Below, in pieces: positions 1-11,602 of a stretch of DNA of 64,000 bases. Location: positions 620,001-684,000 of the forward strand of contig JAAKBF010000048.1 in assembly GCA_012656075.1 (NCBI GenBank). The letters are read 5' to 3'. A program made the position numbers and the translations under genes. The notes beneath the pieces are model-generated. The model searched no databases. It was not told the DNA's origin and saw only the letters and a list, made by a program, of their open reading frames with translations. Source of the DNA: Phytophthora hibernalis (Eukaryota; Oomycota; Peronosporomycetes; Peronosporales; Peronosporaceae). The first letter of the stretch is position 1; each line of letters begins with the position of its first letter.

Positions 1-553
1 CCTAAAATCCTATATCCCTTTTCTCGTGTACCATGATGTGGACGGTTCGTCTCAATACAAAGTTCAAGACAAAATATAAGTCGTGAGTTACGACGGTAAA
101 TATGCGGTTTTAGCACCAGATTTCTGGTAACGGAGGGGTTCACATGTAAATGCACCAAAAACTCGCCGAAGCGAAGCGGAGGCGCCACCCTACTCCTCCA
201 ACAAACCATGTCTACAGCGTCCGCGTATTATAGCGGCCGCCCAGAGAGCTAGTGTATTCACGAATACAAAGCTGGTATAGCCATCTGCTCAGATTTTGGT
301 CGATCCTAAAATATACTCCATTCATTTGAGACTGCGCCAAACAAAAGGATGCTTTTAATGGTAACCTTTTGGAGTTTTCGAGATAATCGGCTGTAAAGAT
401 GAACCAGTCAAAATCGTACTTATACGAAATCTGTCTGGAAGGGAAGGGAAGCGTACAAGATCGCTCCATTTCCAGAATCTCTACAATGGTATACATAAAT
501 GTTGAATTTTGCCAGAGTAAAGGTCGTTTTTGAGAGGGATAGACCTCGAATTA
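1..553. other. Leading segment without a supported gene
   Basis: Two overlapping minus-strand ORFs (about 94 and 71 codons, between 212 and 635) are the only open frames. Neither shows a domain I recognise, and the upstream one reads into the terminal inverted repeat of the MITE that starts at 554. The short GC-rich patch near 165-195 (gccgaagcgaagcgg) resembles the gcgaagcgaa motif seen in the Helitron-like units further on. No gene is called. Confidence 0.5.
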
Positions 554-1251
554 GGGCGAGACTAAAGAGGGCCATTTCTTTAAAACCGTTGCAGATTGCC
601 GTGTCCGATACTGGAAATATACCATTCCACAACAATTATTTGACTGGGTATCAATCACTATGAGAGAGCAGTCCATCGAGGTAGTCCGCGAAATCGCAAG
701 TGATAGATGCGTACGATAAACGTCCTAATACGATTTGGGACGCTCTGCCCTTGTAGAGCTTGAAATAGGACCGCGGGGAAAATGTGTTCTAGCGCTAAGT
801 ACGAGCGCTAACTACTGCACGAAATGGAATAATAAAGTGACTGCAAAGCACAGTACGTCCTAGAGAGAAAAGCATACATAGATCTGGATAGATCAAACAC
901 ATAACTGTATTGAGATTCGCCCGGACAAATGGCCCCGTGGAAACGCGAAAGGTGTTTCAGTAGAGTAGCAGTTCCCACTGAGTTCATTTTTAAAATGACT
1001 ACTTAAAAGTCAATCTCTGTGGGTTCCATAATCTGCGTCGACTTGTTATCTTTACATTTGTAAACTGGATCTAAGCTACAAAATTGGTAGAAACGCAACG
1101 GACACACCTTCCTGCAACGGACACGGCAACAAATATATCTTCATTTAGGCCGATTTTTTTAATTTTGTAAGCCCCAGCTGTAATCGGCGAACAGACGATT
1201 GTCCTTTCTTTGTAATGGCCTTTAAAGAAATGGCCCTCTTTAGTCTCGACC
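554..1251. mobile_element. Non-autonomous MULE-type element (MITE)
   Basis: The left end, 554-584, and the right end, 1221-1251, are inverted copies of each other over 31 bp with one mismatch at the third base (GGGCGAGACTAAAG against GGTCGAGACTAAAG). The element is flanked on both sides by the same 9 bp, CTCGAATTA, at 545-553 and 1252-1260. A 9-bp target duplication with TIRs of this length is typical of Mutator-like elements. The 698-bp body has no coding capacity that I can support, so it would need a transposase in trans. It sits about 60 bp upstream of the first family gene and may carry part of that gene's 5' region. Confidence 0.85.
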
Positions 1252-1317
1252 CTCGAATTAAGGCTTAGGAGTAGGGGTTAACTAATTTGTTTGTTTCACG
1301 CCGTCTCATTTATTGTC

Positions 1318-3069
1318 ATGGCTAATTGGACGCAAGGACTGTACGAGCGCGTCCTGGCGCAAATGCCGCCCGACGCACTGCACCAGAGCTACAACGCCGT
1401 GTTGCAAGACGAATTTGCAGCGCTCGATGGCTGCGTAGACGCTGTGTTGGCCAGTTTCACCAAGTTGCAGGAGGTTCGCGATACCGTGTCGAAGCTGGAG
1501 CAAAGCCATGGGTCCAATGGAGGTCGCAGTGACAGTTTGAGGGTCACGATGGACGCTACAATGGAGATGAGCCGAGTGTTGGAGGAGACGATGATGGAGA
1601 TTGGAACGAGGATGGAAGTATCGCCATTGGAGTGGAAGCGAAAGAGAGAGGAGGACGTTGAGCCAACGGCTTCTAAGGTGCAGCACACGGTCGGACAGAA
1701 TGGTGGACAGAGTCGCAATGGTGCAGTCAATACAGCTCAAGATGTAGGAGATGACGTTAGGATGGACACTAAGAGCTCTGCTGATGAAAGTGAGGTTGAC
1801 GGTCAACTGGAGAAAGCTCAATAAAGACTCGCTTGTCAAGACGAATCACTATATATGGAAGCGAGTCGTCAGAAGAGTCGAGTTCTGTATCAGACACAAA
1901 CAGTGCGCATGACGCAGCAGGGGCGGAGAAGGAGGCAATGAGTAGTGGGGGGCGTCCAAAAGGTCGGGGAGATGAATTCTGCTGGAAACACAACACCGCT
2001 TGCTAGTGACGAACCGTCTGAAGCTACTGGAAAGGCTACGTACTTGAGGATGGTCGTCGAGGAAGGGAGCAAATTATCTCGCCAGAATAGAGCGTTCGTC
2101 GTTCCTGATCTTCTTATCGCGCTTAAAGAGTTGGTGACAGAGGATGACGACGGTCTACAGGAATTTGAGGTGGCGAGCTCGTTGAATATTTTAGTTGGAT
2201 TATTGGGCGAAGAACAAATTCAACATCTTGAACTGTATCGCGACTGTGCTGTGGCGATGACATCCTATGCGAACCGATGCCTGAGGTTGAATCCCAAGTC
2301 AGAGCTTCACAGGTACGATTATGTTGCGACGCACCACGCAGTAGTTCTCAAACGAGCTCTTGGTTTGCTGATATTATGTCGTTACGTGTGATGTGTCGAT
2401 GCATTAGACTGATTGGGGTCCTCGACACCGCGATAAATAGTGTTAGTGGGCTGTCAAAGGATTCCATCGGCACGACCAAAACTGATGTAGCAGCAAGTCA
2501 TTTTGCCCGAGATTCCAATTCCTTAACATGCGCGGTTGGGATATGTGGATACTTTACCTTTCACTAAGCGGGAACAACACCTACTCCAAGTTCTCATTGC
2601 TTTCAAGGAAGAGATTATCACCGGCAGGAGTAACGTCTCTGAAAACCGCATGTTCAAGTCTATCAACATGGTTGCTCGATGGTTGTGTGAGGATCCTCGC
2701 CATCCCTATCAACTGTGTATCTATGGATTGTTTTTCGGTGCAGCACGCATCTATGCGGCTCGCATTCAAGAAGCCAATACGAAAGAAGCCGTGCTCGGGT
2801 ACGTGCACTGCCGGGGTCCGTTACCGATAAACCTCCTAATTCGTGTTGCTCGTATCAAAGGTTGGTGGAGAGGATGACAGATCGTCGCAGACCCTGAAAG
2901 CCTCAAAACCCGCTATTTTTTGCGCGAAATACGACATCGAAATATACGCGCTCGTGAATACGTGAACCGATTACAGGAGAGTAGTGCACCAGACACGTAT
3001 GTTGCCGAGATGATGGATACTGTTGGCTCTCTAATGAGGTCACGTGGCGTTCGGATGGACTCCTCGTAA
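1318..3069 (+). CDS. Coiled-coil/helical-module family protein, copy A (multi-exon)
   Basis: First member of a family not recognised from known domains. Exon 1 starts at ATG 1318, chosen over in-frame ATG 1291 because MANWTQ aligns with copy B at 3520. It encodes an amphipathic segment (YERVLAQMPPDAL, then a FTKLQEVRD coil) and a basic patch (EWKRKREED). A second exon (about 1945-2312) holds a helical module beginning VVPDLLIALKELV and ends at a GT donor (cacag/gtacga). A further module (about 2536-2798, HLLQVLIAFKEE through ARWLCEDP) ends at another GT donor. The last exon, probably 2881-3069, ends in RGVRMDSS and TAA. The third module needs a small frame adjustment near 2530-2570, and I could not fix every splice phase. 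TCTCATTTATTGTC just before the ATG fits an oomycete initiator, implying a very short 5' leader. Possibly nuclear, judged from the basic patch. Function unknown. Confidence 0.6.
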
Positions 3070-3519
3070 CGACCCAAGACTTCGTAGATGCGTCAACTCT
3101 TACAAAAGGCCGTCATACGAATTGGTACGTCCGGTCGCAGGAATGCGTGGAAAGCCTACAAGATGCGACTAGCAGCCATAGCAAAATGGAAGATTCGTCG
3201 CGTCGCACCGAAAACATCAAAAGGTTTACACCGGTCGATACTACGAAATGCACGCAAGGAAAAGTCTTCGGGGTAATTGGCGACAAAATGTCAGGACGTA
3301 CAGATGGGGACATTCGCGTGGCTGCGCTGAAGGCGAAGGGCCCTAAAAGAGCAAATTTGAAAACTCTTGCTACATTGTGGCTATCCGATTAAGCAAACTT
3401 GTGGAATCTACCATGAACAAGGTTTTCTGCTCAGATTGTACACGTAAGTCCTATTTTTGGTCCTATTTTGACCATTTCTCATATCAAAAGGCAACTTTCA
3501 TCACCAGTCATTCGCATCC
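3070..3519 (+). other. Interval between family copies A and B
   Basis: Contains an 81-codon open frame (3147-3392) rich in Lys, Thr and Ser, with no recognised motif. It may be a leftover downstream exon or untranslated sequence of copy A. No promoter other than the GTCATTCGCATCC initiator-like string directly before copy B is evident. Confidence 0.35.
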
Positions 3520-3819
3520 ATGGCAAATTGGACGCAGGCACTGAATGAGCGCGTCCAGGCGCATGTGCCGCCGGACGCACTGTACCAGAGCTACAACGCC
3601 GTATTGCATGAGGAATTTACAGCTCTAAGTGACTGCGTGGACGACGTGGCGGCCACTTTCGCCAAGTTGCAGGAGCTTCGCGATGTCGCGTCCTCCGAAA
3701 AGCCTTCATCCCCAAGTACTGACACGTCTATCGTACTCGAGAGTTCTGATGCCAGACTGATCGTCCAAAACAAAGTGGATGCAGACATCTTACTGCATGC
3801 TCGGCAAATGGAAGCGTAG
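3520..3819 (+). pseudogene. Coiled-coil/helical-module family, copy B (truncated)
   Basis: The first 60 or so residues (MANWTQALNERV, PPDALYQSYNAVLHEEF, FAKLQELRD) are clearly the N-terminal coil of copy A. The frame then loses the Gly-rich stretch and basic patch and stops after about 99 codons. No helical module follows on this strand: 3820-4020 instead holds an antisense open frame (3591-4019, minus) rich in acidic and hydrophobic residues. The copy is best read as a 5' fragment left by an incomplete tandem duplication. An alternative is a short functional paralog with only the coiled coil. An initiator-like GTCATTCGCATCC precedes the ATG by a few bases. Confidence 0.55.
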
Positions 3820-4019
3820 CGGTTTTCCGAAGCGTCACCGTACTGATACGAGCATATATCTTCTACCATTGCCACAAGCGTCCCGAGCACAACATCATCA
3901 CAAGGATTCCACATTTCATATCGACCCTCAATCAACTCGTTAATGAATGACATCTTCGCGTCGAACTGCTTCAACGTGAATTCACCGATCCGCTCGGCCT
4001 CCCGAAACGCAATTATCAT

Positions 4020-5309
4020 TTGATTCAGATCGATTTTTGACAGCTCACCACTTCCCCAGGCACTTCGTGCTCCCTCACAAGATAACTACGCAGCTCAATC
4101 CATCTCCTGCAACGCAAAAACAACGTGATTAAGAAACAATTCGAGCACAAGGGTCCGCACACGAAAGCACATGACCCTACCGGTGTAGACATTTCGTCTT
4201 TTGTGGGTAAATATGGTACAGTTTTTCAACTTCCTTCAGCATTTGCCACGTCAGCCGAACTCCCTCTCCACTCAGTGGGGGGTTCACACTGAGGGTTCCG
4301 GCATAAAAATGAATGGCGTTCCTGCAACGTTAAATTTTAATTTTTTAGCAATGCCACAATACTTTTCCTGCAACGTTATCGATTTCGTGGAAAGTTAAAC
4401 AGTGAATGGGTATATGGTAGGACATGGTAGGACTCGTAATTTATTTATAAATATCGCAGTACCCAACGCATGTAATATATTGCCTAAATAAAATGAGGTA
4501 CTCTACAAGTAAATGAGTACAACGTAACCCCAACCCCATGCGAGTGAGGTTGAAGTGACTTGTTCTAACATGAGTTTACAGCATGACACAAGATGGCAGT
4601 CAATCATCCCGCACGTTGTGTAGACCTAGCAGGATTCGTTCAGCTAGAGACATGCGAACTGGATTCATGCAACGTTGTATTTACAATAACGTTGCTTCGC
4701 TCAGCTGTTATTAAGGAGTTTTAAGGGATACAAGTAAGTGCTAGAAGCTTTGTTTTCGTAGAACCACATTGCTATCTCCAACTACTCACAACTAGGATGC
4801 CCGATCTATTTGCACGCCCACCAAAGGAGTTGCACGTGATCTGTCACGTCTTCGTATCCGTCGACGATATCATCACCGACTTATGACCAGTATCGTTTCG
4901 TCGTCATCTATACTCAATTCTAGATGGGAAGGATATCCTGTAGGCGATAAAGATGATGAGAGTGTCTTTGACATCTATATTACATAGATCGACTGTCTTG
5001 CCCTTGGTAGAGCTTGGCCTTGAGGCTTGATCTAGCTGCATGCTAGGAGGTCAATTGTAGGCCAATTGTAGACTGAATTGAATGAAATAGGCAAACTACG
5101 ACCTCCTGCTCTGCTCTTCCCACTGTTGTACAGTGCTAGGCTGAAACCTACGCAACAACGGACGCACCCATGTTATCAAGGGCGGGCACTTCTTGACCTT
5201 GATTTATCTAACCAGCAACGGACTTGTGATATCCGTTACTTCTACGCGTAAGAGAGGATATATCTGCGGCTCTTAGCTCATCGTTAACATTCCTGTAATT
5301 CACGTTTAA
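4020..5309. other. AT-rich non-coding stretch with scattered AACGTT motifs
   Basis: No ORF here is supported. CCTGCAACGTTA occurs at 4321-4332, and nearly the same string recurs near 4366. Its inverted form, TAACGTTGCAGG, lies at 11628-11639, beyond the transposase gene. A local inverted pair (GCAACGTT ... AACGTTGC) lies near 4669-4695. The stretch is probably the left flank or terminal part of the MULE. Confidence 0.4.
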
Positions 5310-5425
5310 CGATGCATTAATACATAACGTTGCATAACTACATTAACGTTGCACAAATGCATTAACGTTGCACCAATGCATTAACTTTGCACCAATTCAT
5401 TAACGTTGCACTAATTCATTAAAAA
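5310..5425. repeat. Short tandem array of ATTAACGTTGCA units
   Basis: About six imperfect copies of a roughly 19-bp unit (tgcattaacgttgcaccaa) lie just beyond the 3' end of the C48 protease gene. The copies differ by a few bases (for example aacttt for aacgtt). Their subterminal position in a probable MULE fits transposase-binding repeats, but that role is inferred. Confidence 0.6.
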
Positions 5426-5447
5426 TGCTATGTAGATATCCAGGTTA

Positions 5448-6889
5448 TTATCGTTTCACCGCCGCACTTGGCTTGAAGACGTTGGTCAATTCACTGCCAG
5501 TAGTGCGTGCCGACTCATCATCGCCCTCATCTGTTGCATGGATCAGAGACCCGCACATTACTAGCCACAAAAATCGAAGGCACATGACCTTGATATAGTC
5601 CACAGTCACGGTGTCTAGCTCGAATCCTCGAGTAGCAACGCGAACGTACGTATGCACCATTGCTAGCACCATAATTCCGCAGCTTCCACCGTCGGGTTGT
5701 TTACGGCGCGATATCGTGTGTTTGGGTATATGTGCTAGCAATTCGTGCTCTTCTTCAGCATACGTTCGCCTGTGGCTGTCCCATTTCCGTAGAATTGGTA
5801 GAATATTGTTTTCCCATGCTCGAGTAAGCTGCTTCTGGTGCGTAGACGAACCAAGAGGATCGTACAAGTGGACACCAACACTATCGTTATGAATAGTGAT
5901 CAAAACCACCGCCCAGTGCGCGCCATGACTGTTGACGGGCAACTACCAATTTATACGAGAAAAGACTTCTATCTTTAGGAAAATGCCCATGCAGATCATG
6001 CGTCGAAGTCAGAAGACAATCATTCCGTCCATCGCAAATTGCGGCAATGCCGGAGTTGACAGCTGCTCCAGTCAGCCATTCCGTACGCGCAACAGCCCCG
6101 ACAACTTTTTTACGGAAATGAATGAATGCATTCTTTGTTCGCAGAGAGTACTTGGAGGCAAGCGAAGCAAGTTCATACTTCGCCATAATCTCAGTTGCCA
6201 TCTTGTCGTATCTGAAGTTGCGGTCGAGCGCGTTTAGGTTTTTGCTGCAGAAATGTAAACGTTCCTAGAATGCTATTGGCTTTAATATTTAGAGTTGTGT
6301 AGCCCTGATGACGACTGGATTCATCTCCGCGGATATGTCAAAATCCGGTGTCTTTATGCAAATTCGCTGTACGTGTCTCCCTTGCCAAAATTCCACAGGT
6401 CCAGTTTGTATTTCAAACCAATTTTGACTTAACCAAGCCATGTCTCGCGTCCATGCGGTAGCGAGCTTCATCACGTCATAGAATGACCTCATCGCTAAGA
6501 CACACCGACTAACAACACATCAAAATCAGTTGTGTCAACGTAATCGAGCAACGTTAGTTGCAGCCACGTTATCAGGTAAAATTAAGATGTGACGTTGATA
6601 TGCACCAGCACTAAATGTCCGTACCTTGAAAAGTAGATCAGGTTCGTCCTCAACTTCACCACAGTTCTATCTTCGCCCTCCGATTCGGAATCAGCGAGGT
6701 CTACCTCTTCGGGCTCTTCATGCATCTGATTCCGACCGGCAGCTTTTTCTCGAAATAGGATGCAATCGCGGCCTGCATTGATGCCACTAAGGCTTCCGGC
6801 ACAACGAATGTCCATGCATACTTGCATGTCTCTGCATCGGAGATCTCAACTACAGTCGGGGATGTGCCAGTAAAAACCACGTCCTGCAT
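5448..6889 (-). pseudogene. Ulp1-like C48 cysteine protease of the MULE
   Basis: The catalytic part (5448-6201) contains WLTGAAVNSGIAAIC near its start, the histidine in GAHWAVVLI, the aspartate in VHLYDPL, and the Gln/Cys pair in KQPDGGSCGIMVL, all in the order expected of C48 (SUMO-protease fold) peptidases. One missing base near 5933-5940, at a run of C, splits the frame just before PVNSHGAHW. Upstream pieces on the same strand (6289-6492 and 6582-6889) are probably N-terminal exons, with one intron at about 6493-6580 that contains AACGTT. C48 enzymes encoded by transposons probably help transposition or act on host SUMO, but the substrate is unknown. Apart from the one-base shift, the catalytic residues are intact. 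Confidence 0.7.
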
Positions 6890-6994
6890 GATGACAGGAT
6901 ACCCCCAGCACTTCTTTCACACAACCTAAGTTTCGTGTATGACCTGCCCATTGCATCAGCCTCACAGCGTTGACAGTCAATCCTTTCGGATAGG

Positions 6995-9900
6995 TCACAG
7001 TGATTTACCTTCGCATAGCACTATGTGAAGCCCAGTGTCTAATCTTTTGCTCTCTCGGTTTCCCTCAATGTGAGGAGGCAGATTCATCTCATCAACAACT
7101 CGATTACCAGCTCCAGCCCCCAGCGTAACTAATTCTACTTGCTTGTCATGTTGTGGAGACATGCTTTGTGATTGGGTCGCGGAAATACTTGTAGCTGCGT
7201 TTTCTTGCGAGATCACAGAGCCAAAATCGACCCCATTGCAACCGGCGTTACACTTGGTTGTGTCGCTGCCGTCGTTGATAATGGCATGTGACAGCTCAGG
7301 CACCCCAAAGTATCTAATGGAATTTGAGAGGCAGAAGGACATGAGTCCAGGTCTGCAAAATTCCACACCGGTCCTTGAAGCAACCTTGATGTGCTGCATG
7401 ATTCTGGGTTATTATCAGGCAGTGAAGATGTAGTCGATAACGTTGCCACTTGTTGGGTTAACGTTGCTGGTGGTGACCCCGTTTTCATCGATAGCGTAGT
7501 AGAGGTCACCGTGTGCGCTACAGGATGGAATGCTGTTTCTAACCATGTGTCTTCATCAACCTCCATCGTGTCCTCCAGGTCTAGAAAGTAGTCGTCGTCA
7601 TCTACTGCGCGTTCTGCGTCCAATTCCACTTCCTGTTCTGCTTTCGAATCGGGCGTATCCGATTCGACCAAAGATGCTGCATCGTCAGGATGCGAATTGA
7701 CCTGCTCGCCATTAGTAATCGTTGTGATCATCTCCTCCCAATGTTGAATTTTTTGGTTGAACTTTTTGCTTGACAGCCGCGTTAGGCTCTCGATCACGGG
7801 GTCGAAAACAGACCTGGATATGTTGTACTTCTCAGCGTGAGTAAGAACGACACGAACACTTCGTTCGCTTCGTTCTAAACGGACAAATGTAACTTGACTT
7901 GTCTTGCTCCCGTAACCCAGCTGGCTAAGCGTGTTAACGTCGCTATTAGGGTTAACGTTGCGGCGTTTTTCAGTCGAACCTGATCCAAGACTGGTAAAAT
8001 ATCCGACACACCCTCCTCAATCTTGTCCGACCATGTTGCTGCTACATCCATGTCCCAACGAGCATCCAATGCAATGGGTGGAAGTTGATCAAACCCCTGC
8101 CCTTCACTTGCAACAAACATGAGATGCTGGCATGGGAGACGTATAGAATGCGCATGTGCAAGTCCAGGCAATATCATCACACCTGAATGCTCTGCTGCAT
8201 TTTGAAAAGACTTCCCTCGTAAAGTCTTCAGCTTTCTCGCATGTGGTGTCTTTCTTTAGAATCGCGAAACGATCCCATTGACGACGCACTCTTTTCAGCA
8301 CGTTCTTACTCATCCCAGAAGAAATTCTTTTCAGTAAATGGGGATGGTCGCAGGTGATCGAGATCGACGGCCGTGCCTCTTAATGTTATACAGCACTTGG
8401 GTGACCACAGTGGCTTGGTGTGTGGGCAAAGAAGTCACCATCTTGTCGATACTAGTCTTTTTCCCCAACAATCGTTTCAGCAAATTCCAATTGGACTCAA
8501 TACGATTTGTCGTCGTATTCCCCGCTGAAAAGTATGTACTGCGAATGTAGTTTGCCGACATGCTCCGACAACCTCCAATTATCGTTGAAGTAGGCAAGTA
8601 CATCAGGGTGCTCCTCTTCTGCAAACGTTTTGAGCTCCTCATACCAGCGCAAATACGTAGTCTCAGTCGGGCTATTCAAATCACAACACAACACAAAACC
8701 GTACAGTTTAGTGATTGCACTCAGGTCGGGGTTGTGAAAACTCCGCACCTGTACAGCATATTGGCGAAACAGCGCTGGACAGTATCTCTTTCCACCGGCT
8801 TCAGACCAAATCGCCTCCCTAGCAGATTCTTCCAGTAAGCAAGGGCGTGAAATTGACATAGCAAAACCTTGGCTTTGGGAAAACTTTTCTCAAGAACGCT
8901 CCACTCCACGAAGTGCTTGTCAATGACAAACGTCTGAATACTGGTCCATGTTTCCGCTTCTTCTCCTTGAAGAAGCGGAATATAGCAGTCATGGTGTCCG
9001 CTCTCTCATCAATGCTAGAAAGTCTAGCACCGGAATCCCACGTCCAGTTGGCGACGTAGCAATAAGACTCCTACAATACACCAACACAGAAACAGTATAT
9101 GTTAGCATCAATAACGTCGCAATAGCGTCATCAATAGCGTTGCACTAACAACATTAATATGGCAACGTTGCTATAAAAGTGCTGCGCCACCTGCGTTGAT
9201 CGCTGCCTTACTTAAGTGGAAGCCGAGGTTGTTGGTCCCGTGAGTGAAATCCAGTGCGAGGTTTTCTCCCCACTGCTGACACGCCAACTTCTGGACTCGG
9301 GTCTGGATGACGATGCCGCATGTGATATGAAGATCGTCTTGTATCATGAGTACGTCGCTCCCATCTACTTGCTTCAAGGCGTGAAGTAAAGCTTTTAGGC
9401 GCTCTTGAGCAGTCGAGCCATGTTGCATACGTCGGAGTACATTTCGAATCAATTGTGAAGAAACTCTTTTCCCTTTGAAAAACATTACATTTTGAAAGAA
9501 TAAACAAAATGCCAACAAATATGCAACTGCCTACTCACCCAGCTCGTTCGTCGCGTAGGTGGCGATTTGGCTGGAGCTCATGTGCGCATCAGCGAGGACA
9601 GCTATGTTGTCAGCAACAGAGCCATCGGACGGCACGCCGTTGATCCCGTTAATAAAATGGCCATTATCCGCACGGTGGTTATGGAGACGCCACTCGTTTT
9701 TAAAACGGCGCACCAAATTGCGCCTTCATCCTGGGTCGCTACCTTCATAACCGTAGCATCAAACCGCGCTTTGCAATCGGTGAAGTTAGAATGGGCCTCA
9801 CGAATACCCTCGCTTCGACTCGCTTGCATAACGCCGTGGATACAACGAAATTTTTGAACCCGAACTTGAACTCGTGGGGGACCGATGGGTTATCAGGCCT

Positions 9901-11430
9901 GCGCTCATGTAAATGTCATAGATTAGTATGAGCCAGAACTAGAACAATTTAGTGCTCCGTACCCTTTGCATTTAGCAACCGTCTTGCTTGAACGAATTCG
10001 AAAGCGAAAGCCCTGAGAATGGGCATATGCTTCCAAAGCCAACGCTACCTGATCCCAGGAGCGGTAACCCCTGCGTGGGACCGGCTCCCCGTACACGGGT
10101 ACATCTAAATGCGCCGACGCAATCTCGTCTCTTGACTCTGATGTCCCGCTCTTTCGTTTGCGTGGTTTTTCTCCTCTAAGAATCGCGCTTCTTCGGGTAG
10201 GTCGATGGGGCTTGTTCAGGAATCAAATCAGCAAACGGGTCTGCCACTTGCGTGAGCGGCACGTCGCTATCATTCATATCATCGGTTGAGGCCGATTCAT
10301 CACTGCTAGAAGCTGGTGCATGCGGAGAGAAGACGCGCCTGATTGCTTTCGACTTTGGTGTAGTACCGCCTGACACTTGTATCACGGGGAAGAATATCAG
10401 TAAACACCAACTTCAATATATGCAACGTTAGTAGAACCTACGTTAGTAGAAGCAACGTTACCTGAGCATGATCCGCTGCTTCCCATCGGCGTCACGTTCT
10501 TTCTGCGTGAGGTCGCGTTTTCTTTTTGTTTGCTGGTCGCTACGTAGCACGCAAAAACTATTATAAATGATAAATACTTTAAAACAGCATGGTGTCACAT
10601 TTGCGTCTCTTGGGTACATTCTTCTTTCCTGCCCTGATATTTGGCTTCACAGAAGATGTGCTGCTGGAAACCGGCGCGGGCGACACAGCGCCGCCGGAAT
10701 TCCGCACAGGGGTGCAACGCGGAGACTCAGTCTTGTCGAGTATTGGCGGGGTGATGCAGCCCCGGCAACCTTCTGCCCGGACGACGCAGTCGTCTCGGGC
10801 TGCAGCGGTTTGGGTGGGCCTTCAGGAACTTAAAATCAAAACACAACGATCATCAACCAAGTACATAAAGCAATGTAAGTTCAGCAACATAAGCACAGCA
10901 ACGTTTAACATAGCAACGTTCACCCACATCCGGACTTCTGCACGGAAGATGCAGCCTCATTCGTCATCTGCGCGGGTGGCGCAGGGATGCTGGGCTTGGG
11001 CGTGTTGGATGGGGCTTTGTAATAGAAAAATAGCATAGTTAACACCAAGAAGATAGGTGAAGCAACGAAAGTAAAGCCACGGATACCCACCTAGCTCTCG
11101 TGTTGTTCACTTAGTCGAGTTCCCGCCCTTCTTCCGTTTCCGTATTGTTTTGGCTGCTCCATAGAACCAGACATATTTGCAACACAGTTTAGATGATTCC
11201 TACAAACAAGTAGTCATTAACACGACTTCAAACATACGTTTAGGCTCTTTACGGTCCTTCTTTCGCAGTGGCTCACGCGCCAGGCTGTCATTTTCCCCAC
11301 AGTAGTCTTCATCGCTTGGGTGGTCTTGACCCATTTCCCGATACTGCGGGGCCTTTCGTGATGCACGCTCGCGCAGGTCCATCGCTGTCGTGCGAACGGT
11401 TTTTCTTTCGAAATGGGGGTGAGAAATCAC
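6995..11430 (-). pseudogene. MULE transposase (FAR1/SWIM type), multi-exon, frameshifted
   Basis: Read from high to low coordinates: Ser/Pro-rich and basic N-terminal exons (11430-10180), a DNA-binding-like segment (FDATVMKV, EGAIWCAVLKTS, near 9700), the MULE core (LALDFTHGTNNLGFHL near 9220), TGRGIPVLDFLAL near 9040, VEWSVLEKSFP and VLLCQFHALAYWKN near 8900, then a SWIM zinc finger (WTCTCAFYT and LPCQHLMFVA, near 8130). An acidic C-terminal tail (7213-7797, WEEMITTITN) ends the protein. Several reading-frame changes between these blocks show decay or base-call errors. Some intervals between blocks look like introns (for example one after MLR near 10460) and contain AACGTTGC, in one case directly after the GT donor. 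Confidence 0.75.
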
Positions 11431-11602
11431 GCATTAGTACTGATTTACCTCTGCTAAGTTCGGCCCTAAGTAAAAGCACACAACTCACTAACCAATGAGT
11501 TTCTTTGACGAGAGGGAAAAATTGAGGTAAAGAGGGATTTGGGTCTCTCGTAATTTACGCGTCAGCTATTTGTGGAGCAACGTTATTATTGTTAATGCAA
11601 CG

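Noticed and set aside
1306..1839. 177-codon minus ORF opposite copy A exon 1
   Set aside because: A shadow of the coding exon; the plus frame aligns with other family copies and the minus frame does not.
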